A DNA stretch of 64,000 nt from CAZIKF01 sp964539825. Lineage in GTDB: Bacteria > Muiribacteriota > UBA6191. The notes below the pieces were generated by a model, which made no database searches, was not told where the DNA came from, and saw nothing but the letters and a program-made list of their open reading frames with translations. Below are positions 43,171-51,709 of the stretch, piece after piece. Position numbers and translations under genes: made by a program. Numbering within the stretch: position 1 is the first letter of the stretch; each line of letters opens with the position of its first letter. Where the stretch lies: contig CAZIKF010000003.1 of the NCBI GenBank assembly GCA_964539825.1, forward strand, positions 62,001 through 126,000. Reading direction: 5' to 3'.

Positions 43171-44241
43171 ATGAAGAAGATTGGGGTTGGAATTCTGGGG
43201 GCTACCGGAATGGCGGGTCAGCGATACCTTCAGTTGCTGGAAAAACATCCCACCTTCGAAGTCAGAGTTTTAGTGGCATCTCAGCGCTCCGCGGGAAAGA
43301 CCTATGGCCAGGCTGTAGAAGGGCGCTGGCTCATGCAGACCCCTATTCCTGAGAATATCAGGGATCTCAAGGTAGAGTCCCTTGATTCACCTGAATTGGT
43401 AAAGGAGCGATGTAGCCTGGTTTTCAGTGCCATAGATTCAGAACCCGCCAGGGAATGGGAGCCTCGCTATGCGGCCGCGGGTCTGAAAGTAGTGTCTAAT
43501 GCCTCTTCATACCGAAAAGACCCCCTGGTGCCGGTGCTGATTCCTGAGCTCAATCCCCATCACCTGGATATTCTTCCCCTCCAACGAGAAATCAAGGGAT
43601 TTCAAGAAGGATTTTTGACGGTCAAACCGAATTGTTCTCTCCAATCCTACCTCCTGCCTCTCTATGTGCTCCACAGAAGATATGTTCTAGAGGAAGTGGT
43701 AGTTACTACATTACAGGCTCTTTCCGGTGCGGGTTACCCTGGAGTTGCTTCGCTTAACGCTTTAGATAATTGTGTCCCCTACATTGCGGGAGAGGAGGAG
43801 AAGTCTGAGCAGGAACCTCTTAAAATCCTCGGAGAGGTTGGAGAGCAGGGAATACTATCCAATCCAGAAATAAAGATCTCCGCTCATTGCAATCGAGTTC
43901 CTGTTCTTGATGGTCACCTCGCATGCGTATCTGCTAAGTTCAGAGAAGCGCCAGAGTTGGCCGCGATTCCAGGGCTCTGGGAAGAATTTCGGGCCCGCCC
44001 CCAGGAATTAAGTCTGCCCAGTGCCCCAGGACAGCCTATCCGGTACCTCCACGAACCCGATCGTCCTCAAACCAGGCTCGACCGAGACTTTGAGAATGGT
44101 ATGGGAATCACAGTAGGTCGATTGAGAAGCTGTAATGTACACCAGATCCGTTTCACTTGCTTATCTCATAACACTATAAGGGGCGCGGCAGGAGGAGGTA
44201 TCCTCATAGCGGAGCTAATGAAAGCGAGTAATCTATTGTGA
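43171..44241 (+). CDS. asd: Aspartate-semialdehyde dehydrogenase, fungal/archaeal type
   Basis: A 356-residue enzyme. GVGILGATGMAGQRYLQLLEKHP binds NADP, VKPNCSLQSYLLPL carries the catalytic Cys, and SAHCNRVPVLDGHLACVS the catalytic His. LSGAGYPGV and the lack of the long loop found in E. coli Asd place it with the fungal and archaeal branch. It converts aspartyl phosphate to aspartate semialdehyde. The position inside the threonine operon between homoserine dehydrogenase and homoserine kinase makes the whole pathway from aspartate to threonine one transcript. It overlaps the next gene by four bases (GTGA). Confidence 0.93.
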   Translation: MKKIGVGILGATGMAGQRYLQLLEKHPTFEVRVLVASQRSAGKTYGQAVEGRWLMQTPIPENIRDLKVESLDSPELVKERCSLVFSAIDSEPAREWEPRYAAAGLKVVSNASSYRKDPLVPVLIPELNPHHLDILPLQREIKGFQEGFLTVKPNCSLQSYLLPLYVLHRRYVLEEVVVTTLQALSGAGYPGVASLNALDNCVPYIAGEEEKSEQEPLKILGEVGEQGILSNPEIKISAHCNRVPVLDGHLACVSAKFREAPELAAIPGLWEEFRARPQELSLPSAPGQPIRYLHEPDRPQTRLDRDFENGMGITVGRLRSCNVHQIRFTCLSHNTIRGAAGGGILIAELMKASNLL

Positions 44242-45176
44242 ATCTCAAACGTGCGTTCGCTCCCTGCTCAATAGGAAATGTAGGTCCTGGCTTTGATGTC
44301 TTTGGATTAGCGCTTGAGGGTCCCGGGGATGAGGTCGAAGCAGTTCGAATCCAGAAACCCGGAGTTCGAATCCTTATGATTGAAGGTGACGAAGGCCGCC
44401 TACCCAAAGAAGCTGACAAGAACACCGCTGGAATCGCCGCTCGTGAGACTCTTCATTTGATCAGGGCAAAGACTGGTGAAGAATTCGGGGTAGAGTTGTC
44501 TCTTTTTAAGGGGCTGCCTCTTAATTCGGGGCTGGGGTCAAGTGCAGCTTCGGCAGCTGCTGCCGCCGTTGCGGTAAATGCTTTGGCAAAGGTCCCGCTG
44601 GAGAAAGAATCCCTGCTGGGACCCTGTATTGAAGCCGAATCGGCAGTTTCCGGATATCACGCGGATAATGTGGCTCCATCTTTGTTGGGAGGATTTCTGG
44701 TCATCGAGAGCATGAAACCGCTGCGCTGGAGCCGAATCATTCCAGATTTTGAAATTCCACTGGGAATCATTACACCTGATCTTGAGGTGTCGACCAAGAG
44801 CGCGCGGGAGGTTATCCCCAAGCTTGTGGATCTGCCTAGCGTGATAGAACAGCTTTCTTCTGTGAGCACTATGCTATGCGGTCTCTATGAAAAAGATTTG
44901 CTCAAACTCTCGCGTGGGATTGATGATCACATCATTGAGCCTGCAAGAGCTGAACTGGTTGAAGGTTTCGCTCAGGTGAAGATACAAGCGATGACTGGGG
45001 GAGCACTGTGTTTTTCCCTGAGTGGTTCGGGACCCACCATATTCTTCACTTGTGCCGATACCAATAGGGTTAGAAAACTTCTCTCGACTCTAAAATCCTA
45101 CTGGGGTTCCATGGGAGTAAAGGCTACTGCTCGAGAGGTTAGGATTGACAGCGATGGTGCCAGGGTCTTGGACTGA
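44238..45176 (+). CDS. thrB: Homoserine kinase (GHMP family)
   Basis: A 312-residue GHMP kinase starting at GTG 44238. AFAPCSIGNVGPGFDVFGLAL is the N-terminal substrate site, GLPLNSGLGSSAASAAAA the phosphate loop, and MTGGALCFSLSGSGPTIF the closing motif. It phosphorylates homoserine for threonine synthase. The start overlaps the Asd gene by four bases, and its end overlaps the threonine synthase start, so the operon is tightly coupled. Confidence 0.95.
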   Translation: MNLKRAFAPCSIGNVGPGFDVFGLALEGPGDEVEAVRIQKPGVRILMIEGDEGRLPKEADKNTAGIAARETLHLIRAKTGEEFGVELSLFKGLPLNSGLGSSAASAAAAAVAVNALAKVPLEKESLLGPCIEAESAVSGYHADNVAPSLLGGFLVIESMKPLRWSRIIPDFEIPLGIITPDLEVSTKSAREVIPKLVDLPSVIEQLSSVSTMLCGLYEKDLLKLSRGIDDHIIEPARAELVEGFAQVKIQAMTGGALCFSLSGSGPTIFFTCADTNRVRKLLSTLKSYWGSMGVKATAREVRIDSDGARVLD

Positions 45177-46431
45177 ATCATGTTCATTAGAGTGTATTGA
45201 ATGCCACAAAACCTATCCATGGGATCACCCAGACTCCCTGTGTTCATGCGGAGATTTACTGGAAGTGAATTCAAACCTGACCCATGATGTTCAGGCGTTA
45301 AAATCACTATGGGACCAACGAAGACTCTCTCGCTCTCCCGCAGATCGTTCAGGAGTCTTTCGCTATCGTGAAATGGTACTCCCGCTGCCAGAGGAATTCG
45401 TGGTTACACGAGGGGAGGGGAACACCAATCTGTATAGCTCGTCCCAGCTAGATCAATTCTGTGATCTAACCCGCTTGGTTCTAAAACACGAGGGTGAAAA
45501 TCCTACGGGTTCCTTCAAGGATCGGGGGATGGCTACGGCGACTAGTATTGGAAAGCTCATTGGAGCGAAGGCTGTGGTTTGCGCGTCCACGGGAAATACT
45601 TCAGCTTCCATGGCCTCTTTTGCCGCCATTGCGGGGATGAAAGCCGTGGTGCTCATACCAAGAGGAAAGATTGCCCTGGGAAAGCTGTCTCAGTCCCTTG
45701 CCTATGGTGCTCTTACACTCGAGGTAGAAGGGGATTTTGACCAGGCTCTTGAAATGGTTCGGGAAGCGAGTTATGAAAAAGGTATTTACCTGATGAACTC
45801 AGTGAATCCCTATCGAATTGAAGGCCAGAAATCAATCCTCATCGAAGCCCTCGATGATCTACGCTGGGAACTCCCCGACTGGATTGTTTTACCCGGCGGG
45901 AACCTCGGCAATACTTCAGCAATTGGCAAAGCCCTGAGGGAACTGTATAAGGCTGGTTTCATCTCGAAAATGCCGAGGGTAGCTGTGATTCAGGCAAGGG
46001 GAGCGAATCCCTTCTATCAGATGATTCAGGCAGGAAGTATCTCCTTGAAACCTATGGCTGCCAACACCATGGCCACCGCCATTCAAATAGGAAACCCCGT
46101 GAGTTGGAAAAAGGCTCAACGAATTATCAAGGAAACAAATGGAGTTGTAGAGGAGCTGAGTGAAGAGGAAATTAGAGGCGCGAAGGAAGCGGTGGACCGA
46201 GCGGGTATTGGTGCTGAACCTGCCTCCTGCTGTACTGTAGGAGGAATTCAAAAATTAGTCTCAAAAGGTGTTATCTCAAAGAATGACTCCGTGCTAGGCA
46301 TTCTCACAGGTAATCTCCTCAAGGATCCCCAGGCAACCCTGGAAATACATTCGGGCGACGCTTCCGGCGGTGGAATCCGCCAGGTCTCAGGAAAGCAAGA
46401 ACTCTTCCAGGCTCTTGATGAGATATTGTGA
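45154..46431 (+). CDS. thrC: Threonine synthase
   Basis: The start is taken as ATG 45154 (an in-frame TTG at 45145 is possible), 425 residues. The N-terminus has a small zinc-ribbon-like segment (C-x2-C ... C-x-C, CIECHKTYPWDHPDSLCSCG). ENPTGSFKDRGMA holds the pyridoxal-phosphate lysine, ASTGNTSASMA and LPGGNLGNTSAIGK bind the phosphate, and ACGC-like EPASCCTVGGIQKL is near the end. The zinc-ribbon form is that of archaeal and many bacterial PLP synthases rather than E. coli ThrC. It converts phosphohomoserine to threonine and closes the operon. Confidence 0.95.
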   Translation: MVPGSWTESCSLECIECHKTYPWDHPDSLCSCGDLLEVNSNLTHDVQALKSLWDQRRLSRSPADRSGVFRYREMVLPLPEEFVVTRGEGNTNLYSSSQLDQFCDLTRLVLKHEGENPTGSFKDRGMATATSIGKLIGAKAVVCASTGNTSASMASFAAIAGMKAVVLIPRGKIALGKLSQSLAYGALTLEVEGDFDQALEMVREASYEKGIYLMNSVNPYRIEGQKSILIEALDDLRWELPDWIVLPGGNLGNTSAIGKALRELYKAGFISKMPRVAVIQARGANPFYQMIQAGSISLKPMAANTMATAIQIGNPVSWKKAQRIIKETNGVVEELSEEEIRGAKEAVDRAGIGAEPASCCTVGGIQKLVSKGVISKNDSVLGILTGNLLKDPQATLEIHSGDASGGGIRQVSGKQELFQALDEIL

Positions 46432-46550
46432 ACCGAGATCCGCGGAGTTCATAGTTTCGCGACCATGAAATTCCCACACCCGGGACGAATAATTCTCTCT
46501 TCTCTATACCCCATTCTCTCTTTCCCAATTTGACCCTTGAGGGAACTTGA

Positions 46551-46579
46551 TTGACATGAGTAAATTGTGTGATTACAGT
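46551..46579 (+). promoter_or_regulatory. Candidate promoter of the pyrBIEF operon
   Basis: TTGACA (six of six) and TACAGT (four of six) are 17 bases apart. Transcription would begin near 46586, giving a leader of about 20 bases before the mini open frame at 46608. Sequence match only. Confidence 0.5.
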
Positions 46580-46607
46580 GCTTAAAAAACTAGTTGAGAG
46601 GTGAGAA

Positions 46608-46634
46608 ATGGTTCTGAGAGGCTGTAATGGTTAA
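46608..46634 (+). CDS. Eight-codon leader open frame overlapping the pyrB start
   Basis: ATG 46608 has a strong ribosome site (GAGAGGTGAG) and encodes MVLRGCNG followed by TAA. Its last codons overlap the ATG of pyrB at 46627 by eight bases, and pyrB has its own GAGAGG inside the mini frame. Ribosomes ending on the mini frame could restart on, or block, pyrB. No attenuator hairpin or U-run is visible. Translation is not proven. Confidence 0.35.
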   Translation: MVLRGCNG

Positions 46635-47535
46635 AAAGGACATCATCTCTATTCGTGACTTTAGCAGAGAAGAGCTAATTCACATACTCGATAAAGCTAA
46701 AGAACTTTCAGCTGACTCCGAAAAGCACACCTATCTTCAAGGTAAGATTCTTGGCACGGTCTTCTATGAGACCTCCACGAGAACAAAAATTTCCTTCAAT
46801 GTTGCTATGAAACGCCTCGGGGGGAATGTAATTGGCTTCTCTCATATTAAGAATAGCTCTTTCATTAAGGGAGAATCTTTCTATGACACGATGAAGATAT
46901 TAGAGGGGTACTGCGATATTATCGCGCTAAGAGCACCCTGGGAAGGTGCCGCTCGTTATGCGGGTGAAATTGTCTCAGTTCCTGTGATCAATGCTGGAGA
47001 TGGAGCTAACCAGCATCCTAGCCAAACCTTGCTTGATCTTTACACCATTCGAGAAACCCAGGGAAGGCTGGATTCATTAAACATCGGTATCATGGGTGAT
47101 TTGAAATACGGGCGAACGGTCCATTCCCTTCTCATGGCATTAGCTCATTTTGACTGTAAAATCAGTATGTTCTCTCCCCCGTCTCTAAGAGTTCCCTCCA
47201 GGTTTAAAAAATTTCTCTCAGAAGGGAATATCGAATTTCAGGAGTTCGAAGACTATAAGGACTCTGTGAATGATCTTGATATCCTTTACGTGACCAGGGT
47301 TCAAAAGGAACGTTTTGGAGATGAGAGGGAGTATAAAAAAGTCAGCAACGCTTATCATTTAAAGAAGGCGGATATCTTGGATGTAAAATCTAATTTTAGA
47401 ATTCTGCACCCGCTGCCCAGGGTGGATGAAATAAACCAAAATGTGGATTCTACAGAGCATGCCGCTTATTTTCAGCAGGCTCGCAATGGTGTAACCGTGC
47501 GTGAAGCTCTGATTTACCTACTCTTAATGAGGTGA
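46627..47535 (+). CDS. pyrB: Aspartate carbamoyltransferase, catalytic chain
   Basis: A 302-residue enzyme of normal length. YETSTRTKISF is the carbamoyl-phosphate site (Lys where Arg is common), GDGANQHPSQTLLDLYTI and IMGDLKYGRTVHSLLMAL are conserved, and HPLPRVDEI binds aspartate. It forms carbamoyl aspartate from carbamoyl phosphate and aspartate. The next gene encodes the PyrI regulatory chain, so a dodecameric, nucleotide-controlled enzyme like that of E. coli is expected. The start at 46627 has GAGAGG six bases upstream. Confidence 0.97.
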   Translation: MVKKDIISIRDFSREELIHILDKAKELSADSEKHTYLQGKILGTVFYETSTRTKISFNVAMKRLGGNVIGFSHIKNSSFIKGESFYDTMKILEGYCDIIALRAPWEGAARYAGEIVSVPVINAGDGANQHPSQTLLDLYTIRETQGRLDSLNIGIMGDLKYGRTVHSLLMALAHFDCKISMFSPPSLRVPSRFKKFLSEGNIEFQEFEDYKDSVNDLDILYVTRVQKERFGDEREYKKVSNAYHLKKADILDVKSNFRILHPLPRVDEINQNVDSTEHAAYFQQARNGVTVREALIYLLLMR

Positions 47536-47540
47536 GCAAG

Positions 47541-47999
47541 ATGTCCAAGCAAATCCAGTTCATCGGAGATGGAACGGTCATAGACCATATTAAAGCTGGT
47601 GAGGCTCTTAAGGTCCTCGAAGTGCTCAAACTCATTAAGCTCATTAAAAGGGGAAACTGCAAAGTCATGATTGGCTGCAATTTTGAGAGTGGTCACCATG
47701 ATGCTAAGGACTTTATCAAAATCAATAATGCATTCCTTGAACCCAAAGACCTCAATAGAATTTCACTTCTAGCGCCGGATGCAACGATCAGTGTGATTAG
47801 AAACTTCAAGATTGTAGAGAAATACAAGGTCAATGTAGAGAAGGAACTCAATGATATTCTTTGCTGCCTGAATCCAAGCTGCATCACGAATTTTGAAAAA
47901 ATTCCTTCCAAATTTTATTCCCGTAACCACGGACCGGGCGTCTTTGAGTGCCACTATTGTGAAGGTACCATAAATGAAAAGGAATTAAAGTTTGTCTGA
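47541..47999 (+). CDS. pyrI: Aspartate carbamoyltransferase, regulatory chain
   Basis: The start is ATG 47541 with GAGGTGA just upstream (GTG 47532 is open too), 152 residues as in E. coli. The N-terminal half, with IDHIKAGEALKVLEVL and KRGNCKVMIGCNFES, is the nucleotide-binding domain. The C-terminal zinc site has four cysteines in CLNPSCIT and FECHYCEG. It lets CTP inhibit and ATP stimulate the PyrB enzyme. It lies five bases after pyrB and overlaps pyrE by eight bases. Confidence 0.96.
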   Translation: MSKQIQFIGDGTVIDHIKAGEALKVLEVLKLIKLIKRGNCKVMIGCNFESGHHDAKDFIKINNAFLEPKDLNRISLLAPDATISVIRNFKIVEKYKVNVEKELNDILCCLNPSCITNFEKIPSKFYSRNHGPGVFECHYCEGTINEKELKFV

Positions 48000-48633
48000 G
48001 ATCTCTGGTGCGAGAGTAGCCAGGATTCTGGTCGATGTTGGAGCTCTGAAAATTTGCCTGGAAAAGCCCTTCCGATTTGCGAGCGGGATGCTAAGTCCTG
48101 TTTATTGCGACAATCGAATTCTACTTTCAAATCCAAATCAAAGAAATAGTATCATTTCTGAATTTGTGAAGAGAGTTGATCTGGAAAACATAGATGCGAT
48201 AGCAGGAACAGCCACCGCTGGCATACCCCATGCGGCCTGGCTTGCTCACGAACTCGATCTTCCCATGTTTTATGTGCGGGGTAAAAGCAAAGCTCATGGT
48301 CGTGAGGGGAAAATTGAGGGAGGCGAAGTTTCTGGGCTCAGAATACTCCTGATCGAGGATTTAGTAACGACGGGCGGGAGTGCTATCAACGCGATTCAAT
48401 CTTTACGCGAGGCCAGGGCCAAAGTTGTCAGTTGTCTGTCCATATTTTCATATGGTTTTACGGCAGCCGCGACCACTTTTGAGGAGCTCGGAGTGCCCTA
48501 TGATTCTCTCTGTTCTTTTGCTCATCTCTTTGACCTTTTGAAGGAGACCGGTAATCTGAAAAAATTTGAGTTAGCAGCCTTGGAAGGCTGGTATGCTGAT
48601 CCTATGACATGGGAATCAGTGGAGTGCAGATGA
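47992..48633 (+). CDS. pyrE: Orotate phosphoribosyltransferase
   Basis: A 213-residue enzyme starting at TTG 47992 with AAGGAA about eight bases upstream. FASGMLSPVYCDNR and the phosphoribosyl-pyrophosphate motif LLIEDLVTTGGSAINAI are diagnostic; the KSKAHGREGKIEG loop is the catalytic hood. It joins orotate to PRPP giving orotidine monophosphate. It overlaps pyrI at its start and pyrF at its end (ATGA), so three genes are coupled. Confidence 0.95.
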   Translation: MSEISGARVARILVDVGALKICLEKPFRFASGMLSPVYCDNRILLSNPNQRNSIISEFVKRVDLENIDAIAGTATAGIPHAAWLAHELDLPMFYVRGKSKAHGREGKIEGGEVSGLRILLIEDLVTTGGSAINAIQSLREARAKVVSCLSIFSYGFTAAATTFEELGVPYDSLCSFAHLFDLLKETGNLKKFELAALEGWYADPMTWESVECR

Positions 48634-49475
48634 GCTATCGTCAAGAGCTATTGGATAGCACTTCAAGAGCTGAAAATTTCATCTGCCTGGGTTTTGATCC
48701 CTTGCTGGAGAGAATTCCCCTCAGGCAGGGAAGTTCCCGGGAGAGAATTGTTGGATTTTTTCAATTGATTCTCGAAGAACTTGACGAGGCAGGTCTAAGA
48801 CCCGCTTGTATCAAACCCAATAGCGCGTTTTTTGAGCAATATGGAGTTGAAGGATTTCAAGCTCTGTTTGAAACCGTTGAGGCAATTCACTCCAGAGGTA
48901 TTCCTGTATTGCTTGACGCTAAGCGAGGAGACATTGGAAAAACCGCTAAGGCATACGCAAGGTTTGTATTTGATGAACTCGGAGTTGAAGCCGTAACCGT
49001 CAATCCTTATCTGGGCTGGGACTCACTAGAGCCATTTCTTGAATACTCGAAGAAGGGTAAAGGCATCTATGTTCTAGTAAAGACCTCTAATGCCGGCTCC
49101 CAGGACTTTCAAGAGCTTTCACTTGATGGGAAGCCGCTCTATATGCACGTCTTAGACCACATTCTCGATGATCGGAGGGCTGGCATTTGCGCCGTTGTGG
49201 GCGGTACTCATCCAGAGGTTGTCCGAGAGGTTTTAGAAACATCCAAGGCTATGGATTTTGAAATTCCATTGCTGATTCCTGGAATAGGAGCCCAGGGTGC
49301 ATCTATAGATCCCCTGCGAGAGTTAATTTCTTCCTCTGGTTCCGGTCTCCACCGAATTAATGCCAGTTCCTCAATTTTATATGCCTGGGAGAATTCAGCT
49401 GAGGGCCCCAGGGGATTCGCAAAAGCGTCAAGACAGGCTTTTGAGGAATTACTTAACCAATTCAAGCTACCTTGA
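48630..49475 (+). CDS. pyrF: Orotidine 5'-phosphate decarboxylase, type 2
   Basis: The start is ATG 48630, overlapping the pyrE stop as ATGA and preceded by GGAG; the frame is open from 48609. The product is 281 residues. CLGFDPLLERIP, LDAKRGDIGKTAKAYA (catalytic Asp-Lys-Asp set) and IPGIGAQGA are typical of the longer type 2 decarboxylases found in mycobacteria and others. It releases CO2 from orotidine monophosphate to make UMP. It ends inside the last codons of the convergent pyrD gene (14-base overlap). Confidence 0.95.
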   Translation: MSYRQELLDSTSRAENFICLGFDPLLERIPLRQGSSRERIVGFFQLILEELDEAGLRPACIKPNSAFFEQYGVEGFQALFETVEAIHSRGIPVLLDAKRGDIGKTAKAYARFVFDELGVEAVTVNPYLGWDSLEPFLEYSKKGKGIYVLVKTSNAGSQDFQELSLDGKPLYMHVLDHILDDRRAGICAVVGGTHPEVVREVLETSKAMDFEIPLLIPGIGAQGASIDPLRELISSSGSGLHRINASSSILYAWENSAEGPRGFAKASRQAFEELLNQFKLP

Positions 49476-50391
49476 GTTTACCCCGAAACTGGGATAGAGA
49501 AGCATAGCCTTTGCGCGTCATGACCTGGGTTAACTCGCGAACAAGGCGTTCAAAAATTTCAGGTCCCTGCTGCATATAGGCCGTGCCAACCTGAACGGCA
49601 TCGGCTCCGGCAAGGATGTACTCAAACACATCCATTCCCGTTTCAATTCCGCCCACACCTACGATCTGAATTCCAGGGTCGAGAAGCTCACGAAATTTAC
49701 AAACATTAGAGAGACCAAACGGCTTTATGATGGGTCCACCGATTCCTCCAAATCCATTCTTGGGGCGAATAAGGGTCGTCTCTGTTTCAGCATCGATGAC
49801 AAGCCCGTTACCTGGACTATTGATGCAGGTAATGTATTGAATGTCAGCTTCATTTAAAATATCTGCCATGGATTGAAAATGAGAAAAATCAAAATAGGGT
49901 GGTAATTTCACCCCCAGGGGATGTTTACATACCTTGCTAGCTGCATGAATGAGTTTCTGGCTTTGGTCAAAATCATATCCAATTTGCGGCTTTCCAACCA
50001 AATTCGGGCAGGAGAGATTCAGTTCGATAGCTTGAAGTTCTGCGGACATGCTTAAGCGGGTGACGATTTCGACCTGGTCTTCGAAGGACATTCCAGAAGA
50101 GCTTACGAATACCGGCTTCCCAGGTACTTTTATACTGGGCAGTATCTTAAGGTAGGTATCGACCCCAAGATTGGGTAATCCCATGGAGTTGATAGACCCT
50201 CCTTCGAAGTCTGCATAGCGAGGAGTAGGATTTCCTTCCCTGGGTAGAATTGTGCAAGATTTTGTCAAGACGGCAGAGGATTGAGAGTTTGCCAGTCCTT
50301 CCAAGTCCTGGGGGGTAGTGCAAAGTGGTCCGGAAGCATTATAGATTGGATGTTTAAGGATTACTCCCGCAAGTTCCACGGATAAATTCAA
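49462..50391 (-). CDS. pyrD: Dihydroorotate dehydrogenase, class 1A-like
   Basis: A 309-residue flavoprotein. YNASGPLCTT near residue 17, KSCTILPREGNPTPRY, and ELNLSCPNLVGKPQ with Cys128 as catalytic base are class 1 features; the GKPQ and INSPGNGLVID forms match fumarate-dependent class 1A enzymes of lactococci and trypanosomes. No membrane-binding N-terminal helix (class 2) and no partner PyrK gene (class 1B) is present. So fumarate, not the quinone pool, is the likely electron acceptor. The gene overlaps pyrC by four bases. Confidence 0.9.
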   Translation of the reverse strand: MNLSVELAGVILKHPIYNASGPLCTTPQDLEGLANSQSSAVLTKSCTILPREGNPTPRYADFEGGSINSMGLPNLGVDTYLKILPSIKVPGKPVFVSSSGMSFEDQVEIVTRLSMSAELQAIELNLSCPNLVGKPQIGYDFDQSQKLIHAASKVCKHPLGVKLPPYFDFSHFQSMADILNEADIQYITCINSPGNGLVIDAETETTLIRPKNGFGGIGGPIIKPFGLSNVCKFRELLDPGIQIVGVGGIETGMDVFEYILAGADAVQVGTAYMQQGPEIFERLVRELTQVMTRKGYASLSQFRGKLKVA

Positions 50392-51698
50392 CTCGGTTCT
50401 CCTTCCCTATTGTCAAAGTTGACTTCTCGCCCACAATGTTTGCTTGAAACTTCACCCTTTTCATATATGACAGTTCCATTTACCAGAGTCTTTACCGGGA
50501 ATCCGCGAACTCTCATTCCATGAAAGGGAGTCCAGCCACACTTTGAGTGCTGATCTTCATTCCTTAGAACCGTTTCCATGCCCATATCAACCAGGACGAG
50601 GTCCGCGAAATAGCCGCATTTTATGATGCCCCTGTTTGTAATTCCAAAGACCTCCGCTGGCCTCTGGCTGCACAATTGGACTAATCTTTCCAGGCTAAGA
50701 CGATTTTCATTCACGGCGTTGAGAAGCAGGGGCAGTAGAGTTTGGACTCCGGGCACCCCACAGGGAGCCTCTGGATACGCTAAATTTTTATCAGTCAGGG
50801 AATGTGGCGCATGATCTGTAGCGATCATATCTACTATACCCTCCTCAATTCCCATCCACAGTGCGTCTTGATCCTCACAACGGCGAAGCGGGGGATTCAT
50901 TTTTCCCCGGTTACCCTCCGCCAGAAAAAAGGCTTCATTGAGAAAGAGATGGTGGGGACTGACTTCACACGTAATAGAGTGGGTCTTGTTGCGCCTTAGA
51001 TACTCAATTTCCCCACGGGTAGAGACATGGGCAAGGTGGAGTCTTTTTCCAAAATAGTCAGCACTAAGAGTTGATTCCGCCACGCTAACCAGGGCACACA
51101 GGGGATCACGAATTTTGTGGTGTAGATGAGAATTGTTGTGCAGGGATGTAAAGTATTTGAGCAGGGATTCATTTTCAGCATGTACAACCACCGGTACTCT
51201 GGCTCTTTCTAGTATAGAGATGAGTACCCCAAGGTCTTCCGTCAGGTAGTTCCCGGTGCTGCTCCCTAAATAGACCTTAATACCCGGAATGTTCTCAAAG
51301 CATGCCAGGTGGTCTAAATTGTCTTGATACCCCAGTACATAGAGTCCGTAATTCACATGAGAGGAGCTGGCTATTCTACGTTTTTGCTCGAGATCTACAG
51401 GGGTGCATACGGGAGGAACATTGTTGGGCATGTCCAGTACCGTAGTAACTCCGCCAGCAGCAGCGGCTTTGGAGCCGGAGGCAAAGGTTTCTTTATCCGG
51501 ATTCCCCGGGTCTCTGAAGTGAACATGGGCATCAATTAAGCCGGGAAGAACTTCTAATCCTGTACAATCAATGACTTCATGGGAAGAGGGGTCAATCTTC
51601 TCAGCTATGAGTGAGATTCGATCTGCTTGAATCAGCAGATCAGCGGTTCTTGCCCCATCCGGGCAATGGACTCTACCCTGGCGCAGTAATGTTCCCAC
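50388..51698 (-). CDS. pyrC: Dihydroorotase
   Basis: A 436-residue amidohydrolase. DAHVHFRDPGNPDKETF binds metal and substrate, IKVYLGSSTGNY holds the lysine region, VVVHAEN, LAHVSTRG and MIATDHAPH complete the metal site, and LEVLPGL with VLVDMGMETV are family end motifs. The DAHVHFRDPG form belongs to the long class I dihydroorotases. It closes carbamoyl aspartate to dihydroorotate. It is 11 bases downstream of the ATP-grasp gene and overlaps pyrD. Confidence 0.94.
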   Translation of the reverse strand: MGTLLRQGRVHCPDGARTADLLIQADRISLIAEKIDPSSHEVIDCTGLEVLPGLIDAHVHFRDPGNPDKETFASGSKAAAAGGVTTVLDMPNNVPPVCTPVDLEQKRRIASSSHVNYGLYVLGYQDNLDHLACFENIPGIKVYLGSSTGNYLTEDLGVLISILERARVPVVVHAENESLLKYFTSLHNNSHLHHKIRDPLCALVSVAESTLSADYFGKRLHLAHVSTRGEIEYLRRNKTHSITCEVSPHHLFLNEAFFLAEGNRGKMNPPLRRCEDQDALWMGIEEGIVDMIATDHAPHSLTDKNLAYPEAPCGVPGVQTLLPLLLNAVNENRLSLERLVQLCSQRPAEVFGITNRGIIKCGYFADLVLVDMGMETVLRNEDQHSKCGWTPFHGMRVRGFPVKTLVNGTVIYEKGEVSSKHCGREVNFDNREGEPS

Positions 51699-51709
51699 AA
51701 GCCACCTAC

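Noticed and set aside
44340..44376. Two GTTCGAATCC blocks, like tRNA T-loops
   Set aside because: They lie in the homoserine kinase reading frame, and no acceptor or anticodon stem surrounds them.
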